DNA of 64,000 bases. Source: Leptolyngbya sp. FACHB-8. GTDB lineage: Bacteria; Cyanobacteriota; Cyanobacteriia; Elainellales; Elainellaceae. The notes under the pieces are model-generated. The model was given only the letters and a program-made list of their open reading frames with translations, was not told where the DNA came from and searched no databases. A program made the translations under genes and the position numbers. Where the stretch lies: NCBI RefSeq assembly GCF_014695575.1, contig NZ_JACJOO010000047.1:1-64000 (forward strand), read 5' to 3'. Below, piece after piece: positions 1 to 8,576 of this stretch (positions within the stretch are counted from its first letter, which is position 1; every line of letters starts with the position of its first letter).

Positions 1-307
1 AACACCGTTTGAGTGGGGTGGCAAGCGAGCGGCACGACGACAACGAGCGCGATCTAAACGACCTAAGCATCGATTAGGAGGGTCTGGGGCTGTAACCCAG
101 TCCTTGGTGGCCTGAAATGCTCCACCTGAAATGGCAATACTCACGCCAGATGACCCACTAGTAGGCTGCGGCCTAAGTTCGCAACCTATGTTTTTGTGTA
201 GGGTGCTTCGCACCCTACACAAAAACATAGGTGATGGATTTCCGCCTCAGCGTACTAGATATTGCATCCTGACGTAGGCGAACTTAATCCACCCAGTACC
301 CGCAACA
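1..307. other. Intergenic left edge with a palindromic element
   Basis: No confident gene is seen here. One plus-strand frame is open from the left edge to a TAG at 75-77 and another to a TGA near 112. Either could be the tail of a gene entering from the left, but neither tail is recognisable. The rest holds the nested inverted repeat described separately at 172-288 and the 3' flank of the acyltransferase. Confidence 0.4.
172..288. repeat. Nested palindromic element (about 117 bp)
   Basis: The inner part is a perfect inverted repeat with 22-bp arms at 184-205 and 211-232 and the loop CTTCG. The outer ends carry a 9-bp inverted repeat, TAAGTTCGC at 174-182 and its complement at 278-286. The nested layout resembles small non-autonomous elements. 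The strong hairpin could also act as a terminator for the minus-strand acyltransferase ending at 308. Confidence 0.55.
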
Positions 308-1081
308 TCAGGCAACTTCTTCTGTTTGCTTGGCCTGCTGTGTTGTGGCCCTGAGCTCAGGGTGAGAGGTCAAACACTTGTGTCTTAATTGCACTAACCG
401 TTGCCGTAAGTCGTGGGTAAGGCGCTTGGCATCGTCTTTAGGATTGCCAGTCAGATAATCAGCCACCACCATGGGAGTGCTAATCTGAATGCGCACTTTG
501 GAACCCCAACGGGGCATCTCCTCGTCATAGTGCAAATGAATGGGCACAATCTTGGTTCCTATACCAGGCTCGCTCCGCTCTGAATGAATGGCTAAGCGGG
601 CCAACCCTGCCTTCAGAGGGTGCACCTGATTATCACGGAAAATGCCCCCTTCCGGAAAAATAACCAGCATTTCCTGGTTGCGCAGCAAATCCATTCCGTA
701 GCGCAAGCTAGCAATACCGGGTTGTCGGGGGTTGACTGGAAATCCGCCTAACCTGCGGATAAACCACCCCTGAATTCCTTTCACTTCGTCTACCGTCACC
801 ATAAACCGCAAGTAGCGTCCGGTTACTCGTGGGCCAGTAACGTGGGGCACGATCAAAGCGTCCCAGCGAGCTTTATGAGTTGGGGCCAAAATAACAGGGC
901 CAGACGATGGAAGATTTTCCTGCCCCGTTACTTCAATTTCGCTGAAGTAGGACGGTAAGAGAAGCCGGCTGCCCAGGGGATAGGCGATCGCCGAAAGCCA
1001 GGGAGAAATGCGAGAGTCGATGGGAGCAGCTCGCTCGATGGACGTGAGGTCAATTTCGGTCTCAGGTTTCGAGGATGCCAT
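308..1081 (-). CDS. Lysophospholipid acyltransferase family protein (PlsC-like)
   Basis: A glycerolipid acyltransferase of the PlsC/LPLAT superfamily. These enzymes transfer an acyl group to a lysophospholipid or related acceptor at the membrane. The protein shows the catalytic HX4D box (HKARWD, near residue 67) and the downstream FPEGG phosphate-binding motif (VIFPEGG, near residue 148). Length is 257 residues, usual for the family. I chose the ATG at 1081 (MASSKPET) over a TTG 33 bases upstream, which would add a basic extension without a better ribosome site. Two hairpin elements separate it from tadA, so an operon is unlikely. The exact acyl acceptor cannot be told from sequence. Confidence 0.85.
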   Translation of the reverse strand: MASSKPETEIDLTSIERAAPIDSRISPWLSAIAYPLGSRLLLPSYFSEIEVTGQENLPSSGPVILAPTHKARWDALIVPHVTGPRVTGRYLRFMVTVDEVKGIQGWFIRRLGGFPVNPRQPGIASLRYGMDLLRNQEMLVIFPEGGIFRDNQVHPLKAGLARLAIHSERSEPGIGTKIVPIHLHYDEEMPRWGSKVRIQISTPMVVADYLTGNPKDDAKRLTHDLRQRLVQLRHKCLTSHPELRATTQQAKQTEEVA

Positions 1082-1267
1082 GAAAATCCGTTTAGGGCGG
1101 TAACGCCGTTCCAATCTGCATTTTTAGAATAGTCGGCAATTGAAGGAGCCCTGTTGGGAACAGGACAGTTCTACGGCCGTCCAGATCTAGGCTATCGATT
1201 CCATCAGGAAAGCCTAATCCATCGTTGGCAGGAACCCGGCCTCCGCCGCAGGTTATCTCAGCTATAT

Positions 1268-1358
1268 CAGGACTTATGCATTTGTGTTGTGGTTGGTGTG
1301 CGAAGTACACCAACCACAACACAAATACACTACGGATAGCGGGCTCGCGTAAGTCCTG
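1268..1358. repeat. Palindromic repeat with CAGGACTTA ends (copy 1)
   Basis: A 91-bp unit bounded by the inverted ends CAGGACTTATGC and GCGTAAGTCCTG. An inner inverted repeat with 19-bp arms occupies roughly 1281-1325. The right end (1325-1358, read on the minus strand) matches 26738-26770 closely, so this is a dispersed family within the window. Confidence 0.65.
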
Positions 1359-1376
1359 TATATCACCTCCGAGAAA

Positions 1377-1451
1377 TCAGGACTGAGGCATTTAATGTTG
1401 GGTGTGGTGTGTTTCGCATACCGCACCCAACATTGAATGCCTCAGTCCTGA
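1377..1451. repeat. Long hairpin with TCAGGACTGAGGC ends
   Basis: Nearly perfect inverted repeat with arms of about 32 bp and a short loop around 1409-1417. It sits just downstream of tadA (minus strand) and could stop its transcription. Its CAGGACT ends resemble those of the neighbouring 1268-1358 unit. Confidence 0.65.
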
Positions 1452-1483
1452 AGGTTTGAACGGAAGAGAATTTATCCGGGAGA

Positions 1484-1969
1484 TCAGGAACGTCGTTCTA
1501 AAAACCACTGCTGTAACTGGTTACGGCATGCCGACTCTAATACCCCTGGCAAGACTCTCAATCGATGATTTGAGCAGGGGCTATCTGGCAGGTTCAGGAC
1601 AGTACGTATGGTGCCTGCCTTTGGATCATCGGCTCCATAGACTAGCAGGCCCAGGCGTGCCAGCAGAATTGCCCCTGTACACATGGGGCAGGGTTCCAGG
1701 GTGACATATAAGATACAGTCTTCGAGATGCCAGGTGCCCCGTGCTTGCCCCGCCGCTCGTAAAGCAAGGACTTCTGCATGGGCTGTGGGGTCATGGTCGC
1801 GTTCTCGGCGGTTTTCCCCTGTCGCAATTAAAGAGCCATCCCCGGCTATCACAACTGCTCCTACAGGGACTTCCCCCGCGGCTCCTGCAGCTGTAGCCAG
1901 GGCGATCGCCTGCTCCATCCAATAGCGATGAGCAGCGTGTTCAGGCGATAGTACACTCTTTCCGGTCAC
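1484..1969 (-). CDS. tadA: tRNA adenosine(34) deaminase TadA
   Basis: A zinc-dependent deaminase that converts adenosine to inosine at the wobble position of tRNA-Arg(ACG). The zinc site is complete: H64-A-E66, with E66 the proton shuttle, and P93-C94-P-M-C97. Length of 161 residues fits the family. The start is a GTG at 1967-1969, directly after the TAA stop of grxC (1970-1972) with no spacer, so the two genes are almost certainly co-transcribed and possibly translationally coupled. Other cytidine-deaminase-fold enzymes share the zinc motifs, but the overall sequence is typical TadA. Confidence 0.93.
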   Translation of the reverse strand: MTGKSVLSPEHAAHRYWMEQAIALATAAGAAGEVPVGAVVIAGDGSLIATGENRRERDHDPTAHAEVLALRAAGQARGTWHLEDCILYVTLEPCPMCTGAILLARLGLLVYGADDPKAGTIRTVLNLPDSPCSNHRLRVLPGVLESACRNQLQQWFLERRS

Positions 1970-2281
1970 TTAGACGGCTGGTTGCTGCAAGAGAGCATCA
2001 AGTTTTCCCTCCCGATCGAGGCTGTAGAGATCATCGCAGCCACCGACATGCTCATTGTTAATAAAAATCTGCGGCACTGAGCGACGACCATTTGCCCGCT
2101 CTGCCATGCGGACTCTGGCTGCGCCATCGCCGTCAATTTTGTATTCAGTAAAGTTTACTCCCTTCCACCGCAACAAAATTTTCGCGCGAATGCAATAGGG
2201 GCAAGTTTGCCAGGTGTAAATTTCGACTTGAGCCTTCGCTTCAGGATGACGGCCCAGTAATCGGTTCAGCATTTCAAACAT
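1970..2281 (-). CDS. grxC: Glutaredoxin 3
   Basis: A dithiol glutaredoxin that reduces disulfides and glutathione mixed disulfides in the cytoplasm. The active site CPYC is at residues 27-30. The glutathione-binding segment SVPQIFIN and the following GGCDDL loop are present. An N-terminal stretch of about 18 residues precedes the thioredoxin fold, longer than the minimal 80-85-residue family members. The ATG at 2281 gives 103 residues. It is the first gene of a two-gene unit with tadA. Confidence 0.93.
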   Translation of the reverse strand: MFEMLNRLLGRHPEAKAQVEIYTWQTCPYCIRAKILLRWKGVNFTEYKIDGDGAARVRMAERANGRRSVPQIFINNEHVGGCDDLYSLDREGKLDALLQQPAV

Positions 2282-2488
2282 GGTTTTTTAAGTAGGTTTC
2301 AAGTAAGTTGAATGATAGGAAAGCTTGCATTGGCTAGGTGATGTCAACGCCCATCGCCGCATTTCACCCCTGAAGTTGAGTGTAGCGATTTCCGCACTTT
2401 AGCCCAACCCCTCTCTCCCCTACAATGTATGTATTGCAGCCTACTCGCTGCCTTTCCACCGCTTTTCCCGTTCAGATCGCATAAAGCC

Positions 2489-2812
2489 ATGGGATTTTTT
2501 GACTCCGATATCGTTCAACAGGAAGCCCGCCAACTGTTTGAGGACTATCAGAACCTGATGCAGTTGGGTGGCAGTTATGGCAAGTTTGATCGTGAAGGCA
2601 AAAAGATTTTCATTGAGCAAATGGAATCCGTCATGGATCGCTACAAGGTCTTCATGAAGCGGTTTGAACTCTCTGAAGACTTTATGGCTCAGATGACGAT
2701 GGAGCAACTCAAAACCCAGCTCGGTCAGTTCGGTGTCACCCCCCAACAAATGTTCCAGCAAATGCACATGACCCTGGAACGCATGAAAGCTGAAGTCGAA
2801 AGCCAAATTTGA
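2489..2812 (+). CDS. DUF1825 family protein
   Basis: A small acidic, helix-rich protein of the cyanobacterial DUF1825 family. Function is unknown. I place the start at the ATG at 2489 (MGFFDSDIVQQEARQ), the conserved N terminus of the family, giving 107 residues. A longer frame from 2429 would add 20 residues of low-quality sequence. The C-terminal half is rich in Met and Gln. A terminator-like hairpin follows at about 2899-2928. The gene stands alone, convergent with the penicillin-binding protein gene. Confidence 0.85.
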   Translation: MGFFDSDIVQQEARQLFEDYQNLMQLGGSYGKFDREGKKIFIEQMESVMDRYKVFMKRFELSEDFMAQMTMEQLKTQLGQFGVTPQQMFQQMHMTLERMKAEVESQI

Positions 2813-2896
2813 CTGTTTTCCATGTATTTAATGCCTGTGTATTTAACACCACAGGCATTGAACATTTTTTCACTATCGCCAGAGAGCATGTACGGA

Positions 2897-2930
2897 AAGA
2901 AGGTGGGGTAAAACCCCACCTTCTTTTCGT
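2897..2930. terminator. Bidirectional terminator hairpin
   Basis: Inverted repeat AAGAAGGTGGGG / CCCCACCTTCTT around the loop TAAAA, followed by a T-rich tract. It lies between the convergent DUF1825 gene and the penicillin-binding protein gene and can serve both. Confidence 0.75.
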
Positions 2931-2961
2931 ACACACATTGTGGTCGCTGCTAGATAGGTAC

Positions 2962-4956
2962 CTAAGGCCGTACAAACTGCGAAGCTGGCTTGAACTGTTC
3001 TGCTGGAACTCCCTCCAATGCTCGTAGCATAAAGCTCTTCCAGATAGGTGCAACATAGCCCCCACCCGTCGCCCCTCTACCTACTGGCGAGTAGTTATCG
3101 TTCCCTATCCAAACGGCAACGGATAGCTGTGGTACATAACCCACAAACCAAATATCCCGTTCCGAAGACGTCGTTCCCGTTTTTCCAGCAGCGGGGCGGC
3201 CAATCTGGGCTGATGTGGCGGTTCCTCGGGAGATAACCCCCTGCATCACATCATTGAGCGATGCCACTGCCCACGGGTCTAAAACCAATTGAGGCCGGGG
3301 GGTATTGTCCAGTAGTACCCGTCCACTACTATCCGTTACGCGCACAATAAAGGTCGTTTCAGATTGCCAACCTCCACTGGCGAAGGTCGCATAAGCCGAA
3401 GCCATCTCTAGAGGTGTCAGGTCTACAGATCCTAACGGTAGTGAAGTTACGGGCTCAATGGGGCTGGTAATTCCCAAAATTCGGCAGATCTCAATCACGC
3501 GGTTGATACCGACCTCTTGGCCCAACTTCACCGCGGGTACGTTGCGTGATTGCTCTAGCGCTGATCGAATACTCATGGCACCGTAAAAGCTGCCGTCGTA
3601 GTTCTGAGGAGCGTAGGACTCATAGCCATCGGGATAACTCACGGGAGAGTCCATGATGGTTGAGCTGGGCGTGTACTTGCCACTCGCAAAAGCTGCGTAA
3701 TAGACAAACGGCTTAAAGGCTGAGCCTGGCTGCCGCAAGGACATAATTGCCCGGTTGTACTGGCTTTGCTGGTAGTCGACCCCGCCCACCATTGCCTTCA
3801 CGAAATGCGTTCGGGGATCTACGGCGACGAGGGCCATCTGATCGGCCCGCAACCCGCGTCGCCGGATGGTCTGATATCCATCTCTCACCGTTTCTTCAGC
3901 AATCTGTTGCAGTTTCAGGTCGAAGGTCGTCTGAACCCGCATGCCGCCTTTCAAGACGGCTTCACGGCCAAACTGCTCTGCTAACTCCTGCTCGACTGCT
4001 TCCGTTAGGTAAGGGGCACGGCTTACATCAAAGGATTGAATATCCCCCAGCCGAATGGGCTGTTGCCGGGCCTCGGCTTCCTCTTCCGGGGTAATCCAAT
4101 TCAGCGTCCGCATGCGTTCCAGCACAGTTGCTTGGCGCCGCTTGGCCAATCGGTAATCCACAAATGGGCTGTAATTCTCTGGGGCCTGAATTAACCCAGC
4201 CATCATGGCAGACTCGGCCAGGGTTAAGTCAGCGGCTTTTTTGTTAAAGAAGCTCTGAGCAGCAGTTTCAACCCCGTAGTTGTTGTGTCCCCAATACACC
4301 TGATTGAGGTACATCTCCAAAATCTGATCTTTGTTAAAGATCTGCTCTAACCGGAGGGCCAGTACCGCTTCCGCCAGTTTCCGGCTGAAGGCTCGTTCTG
4401 GGGTCAAGAACAAATTCTTCACCAACTGCATGGTGACGGTTGAACCCCCTTCCACCGTGCGGCCTTCCTCCAGGTTGCTCAAGAGCGCGCGGGCAATACT
4501 GGTGGGGTTAATACCGTGGTGGGAGTAAAACTGGTTATCCTCGATCGCCAATACCGCCCGCTTCAAATCAGGCGATACTTCGTTGAGTGTAACGACATCC
4601 CGGTTGAACTCGTCATGGATGCTGTCGAGCTGAACCCCGTTAATGTCGTAGATATAGCTTGTTTCAGCCGGAATATAGTTACGCAAAACCCTTACATCGG
4701 GCAGGTTTCGGAAGCTGATGGCTAGGCCCACTAGCCCGCCTGCGACGACCGAGCTGCTCAGCATGGTGATGCTGAGTAAAGTTCCAGCGGTAACTTTCCC
4801 GACAGATTGTACAAACTGAAAAATAGGGGCCAGTTCCGAGGATTGCTCCGGTACGGCCTGAGCAGAAGTACCCTCGGGGGTTGGCGACGGGTTGCGCCGG
4901 GGTGGTTTGGGAGGACGATTTTTCGGTCCCCTGGAGCGGGCGGTGTTGGAGGACAC
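2962..4956 (-). CDS. Class A penicillin-binding protein (PBP1A family)
   Basis: A bifunctional peptidoglycan synthase combining glycan polymerisation and peptide cross-linking outside the inner membrane. A Pro-rich cytoplasmic tail (1-45) precedes a membrane anchor at about 55-82. The glycosyltransferase domain follows, with the catalytic Glu in EDNQFYSHHG (E139) and the GGSTVTMQLVKN motif. The transpeptidase domain has the nucleophile Ser412 in SAFK, the SRN triad and the KTGT box at 592. Length is 664 residues. The start is a GTG at 4954-4956. It stands alone on the minus strand and convergent with DUF1825. Cyanobacteria carry several paralogues, and which one this is cannot be decided here. 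Confidence 0.93.
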   Translation of the reverse strand: MSSNTARSRGPKNRPPKPPRRNPSPTPEGTSAQAVPEQSSELAPIFQFVQSVGKVTAGTLLSITMLSSSVVAGGLVGLAISFRNLPDVRVLRNYIPAETSYIYDINGVQLDSIHDEFNRDVVTLNEVSPDLKRAVLAIEDNQFYSHHGINPTSIARALLSNLEEGRTVEGGSTVTMQLVKNLFLTPERAFSRKLAEAVLALRLEQIFNKDQILEMYLNQVYWGHNNYGVETAAQSFFNKKAADLTLAESAMMAGLIQAPENYSPFVDYRLAKRRQATVLERMRTLNWITPEEEAEARQQPIRLGDIQSFDVSRAPYLTEAVEQELAEQFGREAVLKGGMRVQTTFDLKLQQIAEETVRDGYQTIRRRGLRADQMALVAVDPRTHFVKAMVGGVDYQQSQYNRAIMSLRQPGSAFKPFVYYAAFASGKYTPSSTIMDSPVSYPDGYESYAPQNYDGSFYGAMSIRSALEQSRNVPAVKLGQEVGINRVIEICRILGITSPIEPVTSLPLGSVDLTPLEMASAYATFASGGWQSETTFIVRVTDSSGRVLLDNTPRPQLVLDPWAVASLNDVMQGVISRGTATSAQIGRPAAGKTGTTSSERDIWFVGYVPQLSVAVWIGNDNYSPVGRGATGGGYVAPIWKSFMLRALEGVPAEQFKPASQFVRP

Positions 4957-5350
4957 GTCGACAACCTTAATTACGAAACGGATCTGGCAAGGATTAGGTC
5001 GAACAGGCGAGTAGAGAGGAACACGTTAGCTGAGTTTAGGGCAGCCTATCAGAAGTAATAGCAGATATCTTCAAATCAGGCAGGAAAGATTCACAAACGT
5101 TGCCACGATTTTGGCAGAAATTGAGAGGTTTGTCCCGTTGTGTTCGATAGGATCCCAAAAGGCGATCGCCCATGCCCATCTACTCAAAACAATCTGTATA
5201 GTCTATCCCCTGTTCTAGCCTTGTCATCCGGATGCAAGCCAAGAATTACATAACGTTCGGCTAGGCAATCCCCATGGAAAGCGTGGCGAACCCAGACGGA
5301 AACACAAATTAAAACTATACTAGGCATTGCTCAAAAAATGATAAGAACCT
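4957..5350. other. Divergent intergenic region
   Basis: About 390 bp between the divergent penicillin-binding protein and tyrS genes. It must hold both promoters. The hexamer TATACT at 5316-5321 is a plausible -10 for tyrS, but I see no convincing -35. No repeat or RNA gene is recognised. Confidence 0.4.
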
Positions 5351-6679
5351 GTGGGAGCGATAGAAGTAGGCGTGGGCGCAGCAAATTTAGCTCAATCAAC
5401 TGTTAATGGCGTAGGGGAAACGGCCTCTTCCGATCTGGCCTGGTTGACCCGAGGGATTGTGGAGATCTTCCCAGACGACCGTAACTCCAAAGATCCTGCC
5501 GAAAATCTTATGCAGCGCTTGAAGGAGGGCGATCGCCCTCTCCGAGTCAAGCTGGGTATTGATCCCACGGGTACAGAAATCCATCTGGGACACAGCATTG
5601 TCTACCGTAAACTGCGAGCATTTCAGGATGCGGGGCATACAGCAGTCGTTATCATTGGCGACTTCACCGCCCAGATTGGCGACCCCACCGGCAAATCTGA
5701 AGTTCGTAAACAACTCACTACGGAACAGGTCAAGGCCAACGCCCAGACCTATCTGGATCAGTTGCGCCCTATCCTGGACTTTGATACCCCCGGGCGGCTA
5801 GAAATCCGCTACAACTCCGAATGGCTCTCTACGTTGGATCTGAGCAAAATTCTAGAGTTGCTTGGTACGATGACTGTGAGTCAGATGCTGGCTAAGGAAG
5901 GCTTTGCCGAGCGGTATGAAAAACAGGTGCCCGTCTACCTGCACGAATTTCTTTACCCGCTCATGCAAGGCTACGACTCTGTCGCGGTGCAGGCAGATGT
6001 GGAACTGGGAGGCACTGACCAGAAATTCAACCTGGCGGTAGGGCGGGACTTGCAGCGCCATTTTGGGCAAACACCTCAGTTTGGCCTATTGATGCCCCTG
6101 CTCTTGGGCACCGACGGGGTGCAGAAAATGTCTAAATCCCTGGGGAACTACGTTGGGCTGCTGGAGGATGCCCTGACCATGTACTCCAAGCTAGAGAAGA
6201 CTCCGGATAACTTGATTTCCAGTTACTTTGAGTTGCTGACTAACCTGCCACTGGATCAGTTGCCGGAGAACCCGCGCGATCGCCAAAAACTCCTCGCCCT
6301 GGAAGTCGTCAGCCAATATCACGGGAGAGAAGAAGCTCTCAAAGCCCAAGAAGCTGCAATCATTCTCACCTCTGGTTCACCAGTATTTGGTAGCTCTACA
6401 CTGAACCAATCATTGAGTGTCTCAGCCACAGCCCTTGAGGTACCCACATTTTCCATTCAGGAAATTCAGTTTCCAGTGAAGCTGTTTTATTTGTTGGGAG
6501 ACAAAGCAACAGGATTGTGTAAGAGCAGTTCTGATGCCCGGCGACAGATCAAGGGTGGTGCAGTACGGTTAGATGGTGAGCGCATTACTGACGAGAACCA
6601 GGAATTTGCATCAGCTGAAGAAATCCAGGGCAAAGTTCTACAGGTTGGCAAGAATAAGTTTGCCCGTCTCGTACTTTGA
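5351..6679 (+). CDS. tyrS: Tyrosyl-tRNA synthetase
   Basis: Class I aminoacyl-tRNA synthetase charging tRNA-Tyr. The HIGH-like signature HLGHS lies near residue 78 and KMSKS near 259. The C-terminal S4 RNA-binding domain covers roughly 375-442. The start given is a GTG at 5351, which yields a 30-residue leader before the conserved [14 protein letters not shown] segment. A later start is possible, as the leader is poorly conserved in character. A terminator hairpin follows at 6733-6776, so the gene is monocistronic. Confidence 0.95.
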   Translation: MGAIEVGVGAANLAQSTVNGVGETASSDLAWLTRGIVEIFPDDRNSKDPAENLMQRLKEGDRPLRVKLGIDPTGTEIHLGHSIVYRKLRAFQDAGHTAVVIIGDFTAQIGDPTGKSEVRKQLTTEQVKANAQTYLDQLRPILDFDTPGRLEIRYNSEWLSTLDLSKILELLGTMTVSQMLAKEGFAERYEKQVPVYLHEFLYPLMQGYDSVAVQADVELGGTDQKFNLAVGRDLQRHFGQTPQFGLLMPLLLGTDGVQKMSKSLGNYVGLLEDALTMYSKLEKTPDNLISSYFELLTNLPLDQLPENPRDRQKLLALEVVSQYHGREEALKAQEAAIILTSGSPVFGSSTLNQSLSVSATALEVPTFSIQEIQFPVKLFYLLGDKATGLCKSSSDARRQIKGGAVRLDGERITDENQEFASAEEIQGKVLQVGKNKFARLVL

Positions 6680-6732
6680 CAGGCCGTCTTTTGAACGGCA
6701 CGAGGCACTTGTGTATTTTTAAGCAAGAACCC

Positions 6733-6776
6733 AGCGGTTGTTGGCTCAAAAATCCTCGAAGCAGCAACCGCTTTTT
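6733..6776 (+). terminator. tyrS terminator
   Basis: Inverted repeat AGCGGTTGTTG (6733-6743) and CAGCAACCGCT (6762-6772), followed directly by TTTT. It lies downstream of tyrS and before the chosen ccsA start, which argues against the upstream ccsA start at 6738. Confidence 0.7.
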
Positions 6777-6857
6777 CCTTCTGTACCGAGACTCGATAGG
6801 ATAGAGAGGGATCGCTGCACAGCGATCGAGATTAATCTCACGGGAGTTTTCCATCAC

Positions 6858-7853
6858 ATGGATTTGGTTGTTCTCCAAAATTGGCTGGATAATGCCTCCT
6901 TTGCTGTCCTCTTTTGCACCATGCTGGTGTACTGGGCGGGCGTGGCATTCCCAGGAGCAACGGTGCTACAGACCCTGGGTACAACGGGGATGGCGATCGC
7001 CAATCTAGGGCTGGCTGCACTTCTGGGTGCTCGCTGGCTAGATGCCGGATACTTCCCCCTGAGCAATCTTTACGAGTCTTTGCTGTTTATTGCCTGGGGC
7101 GTCACGGCTGTCCATTTCCTGGCTGAAAGCACCAGCCGTAGCCGTTTGGTGGGAGCATTTACCTCTCCCGTCGCCATGGGGATCACAGCTTTCGCGACCC
7201 TGTCTCTGCCCGCAGCGATGCAGAAGTCGGAACCCCTGGTTCCTGCACTGAAGTCCAACTGGCTGATGATGCATGTGAGCGTGATGCTGCTCAGTTATGC
7301 CTGTTTGATGGTGGGAGCTGTTTTGGCGATCGCCTTCCTCATCGTTACCCGTGGTCAATCGATTCAGCTCCATGGCAGTTCTGTGGGCACCGGGGCCTAT
7401 CGCGAAGGTCGCTATCGCCTGCGCCGTGCTGGAGCACCTGTGGAGGCGGAGGAGCCGGTTGCGTCTTCGAGTGGTAGCACAGCCGTACTCAATCCTGTGG
7501 CGGCCACTACCATGGCTTTAACTCCTCAACGGCTAAGCCTTGCCGACACCCTCGATAATGTTAGCTACCGCATTATTGGTCTGGGCTTTCCCCTTCTCAC
7601 CATTGGCATCATTGCCGGAGCAGTTTGGGCCAATGAAGCCTGGGGCTCCTACTGGAGTTGGGATCCCAAAGAAACGTGGGCACTCATTACCTGGCTCGTC
7701 TTCGCCGCCTACCTCCACGCTCGTATTACCCGAGGTTGGCAAGGACGACGTCCTGCGCTTCTGGCGGCTTCTGGTTTCCTGGTGGTTTGGATTTGCTACT
7801 TAGGGGTTAATCTTCTGGGTAAGGGGCTGCATAGTTACGGCTGGTTCTTTTAA
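6858..7853 (+). CDS. ccsA: Cytochrome c biogenesis protein CcsA (Ycf5/ResC type)
   Basis: Integral membrane haem handler of the system II cytochrome c maturation pathway. It presents haem on the lumenal side for attachment to apocytochromes such as those of photosynthetic and respiratory electron transport. The Trp-rich haem motif [13 protein letters not shown] lies near residue 262, and several membrane segments and conserved His residues (for example MMHVS near 138) are visible. Start at the ATG at 6858 (MDLVVLQNW) gives 331 residues. A longer frame from 6738 would overlap the tyrS terminator. A loop at about 170-215 is poorly conserved in appearance. Databases often call this protein CcsB. 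Confidence 0.92.
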   Translation: MDLVVLQNWLDNASFAVLFCTMLVYWAGVAFPGATVLQTLGTTGMAIANLGLAALLGARWLDAGYFPLSNLYESLLFIAWGVTAVHFLAESTSRSRLVGAFTSPVAMGITAFATLSLPAAMQKSEPLVPALKSNWLMMHVSVMLLSYACLMVGAVLAIAFLIVTRGQSIQLHGSSVGTGAYREGRYRLRRAGAPVEAEEPVASSSGSTAVLNPVAATTMALTPQRLSLADTLDNVSYRIIGLGFPLLTIGIIAGAVWANEAWGSYWSWDPKETWALITWLVFAAYLHARITRGWQGRRPALLAASGFLVVWICYLGVNLLGKGLHSYGWFF

Positions 7854-7928
7854 GCTCGCGTTCGTCGCCCCGCTGCCGATATCGCTCCCCCTACACGGCA
7901 TAGATGCCCAGAGCTACTATACCGTTAT

Positions 7929-7990
7929 GAATTAATAAAATTCCAAAGAGGTATAAAGATTGCCACACCTCTTTGGAATTTTATTAATTC
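7929..7990. repeat. Perfect 24-bp inverted repeat
   Basis: Perfect arms at 7929-7952 and 7967-7990 with a 14-base loop. The arms are AT-rich at their outer ends, so a transcript in either direction would have a stem with U-rich flanks. It probably ends ccsA transcription. The full complementarity is longer than a terminator needs. Confidence 0.75.
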
Positions 7991-8053
7991 GCTAAACCCT
8001 TATATATTGGAACCTGGACAAGCGTCCCTGGATGACACTGAGGATCATCGTTA

Positions 8054-8437
8054 ATGGAAGATTACAACCTGCTTAGTGATGACGAGGTGCTGCACGTCCG
8101 TGTAGGCCGTGTACTGATGCCTAACTCCACCTTTAAGGTGAGTGAATTTTTGGATGCCCTGGCTCAGGTCGTCAGCGAACGAGAAACGGAATGGGTAGAC
8201 GAGTGCGAAGATTGGTTTACCGATGAGGGTCTCCGCTGTGAGGTGCTGCGGTTTGGCAACCAGGGCTGGCAGCGTGGCCGTGTCCGAATTCGCTTAGAGT
8301 TTCAGCCAGAACCCCAGAAGCTTCTAAAAGAGCAAGCGCCTCGCCGTGCCAACCGTCAGGAGCGAGCTTACCGGGGTGACGTCCAACCAGCGCGGGTCGA
8401 GGACGTTCCCTACGAAGAATTTCGAGATGATTACTAA
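8054..8437 (+). CDS. KGK-domain-like protein
   Basis: A 127-residue soluble acidic/basic protein without membrane segments. The pattern of an N-terminal TFKVSEFLDAL, a central DWF...GLRCEVL and the GWQRGRVRIRLEFQPE block resembles the cyanobacterial KGK domain family, whose function is unknown. The C terminus (from about 95) is charged and probably disordered. It lies alone between ccsA and tilS and is followed by a small hairpin (8482-8508). The family call rests on remembered motif pattern, not on a search. Confidence 0.6.
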   Translation: MEDYNLLSDDEVLHVRVGRVLMPNSTFKVSEFLDALAQVVSERETEWVDECEDWFTDEGLRCEVLRFGNQGWQRGRVRIRLEFQPEPQKLLKEQAPRRANRQERAYRGDVQPARVEDVPYEEFRDDY

Positions 8438-8481
8438 GGGTCCGTCAAACTTTTTGTAGGGCTGCGACCCTCATAAAAATC

Positions 8482-8508
8482 TTAAGGGTGAGAGTTCTTC
8501 ACCCTTAA
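8482..8508. terminator. Hairpin after the KGK-like gene
   Basis: Inverted repeat TTAAGGGTGA / TCACCCTTAA around a 7-base loop. There is no clear T tract, so termination is only likely. Confidence 0.45.
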
Positions 8509-8576
8509 CAGATTGGCAAGGGCTCTACTGCCCATTAATGTTTTTGATGGTGAGCGATCGCCACCCCCAATCCACC

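Larger units (their letters stand above)
1082..1483. other. Intergenic region with two hairpin elements
   Basis: About 400 bp between the start of the acyltransferase and the end of tadA, both on the minus strand. It contains two long inverted repeats (1268-1358 and 1377-1451). Short open frames here run through the palindromes and have no coding character. Confidence 0.7.
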
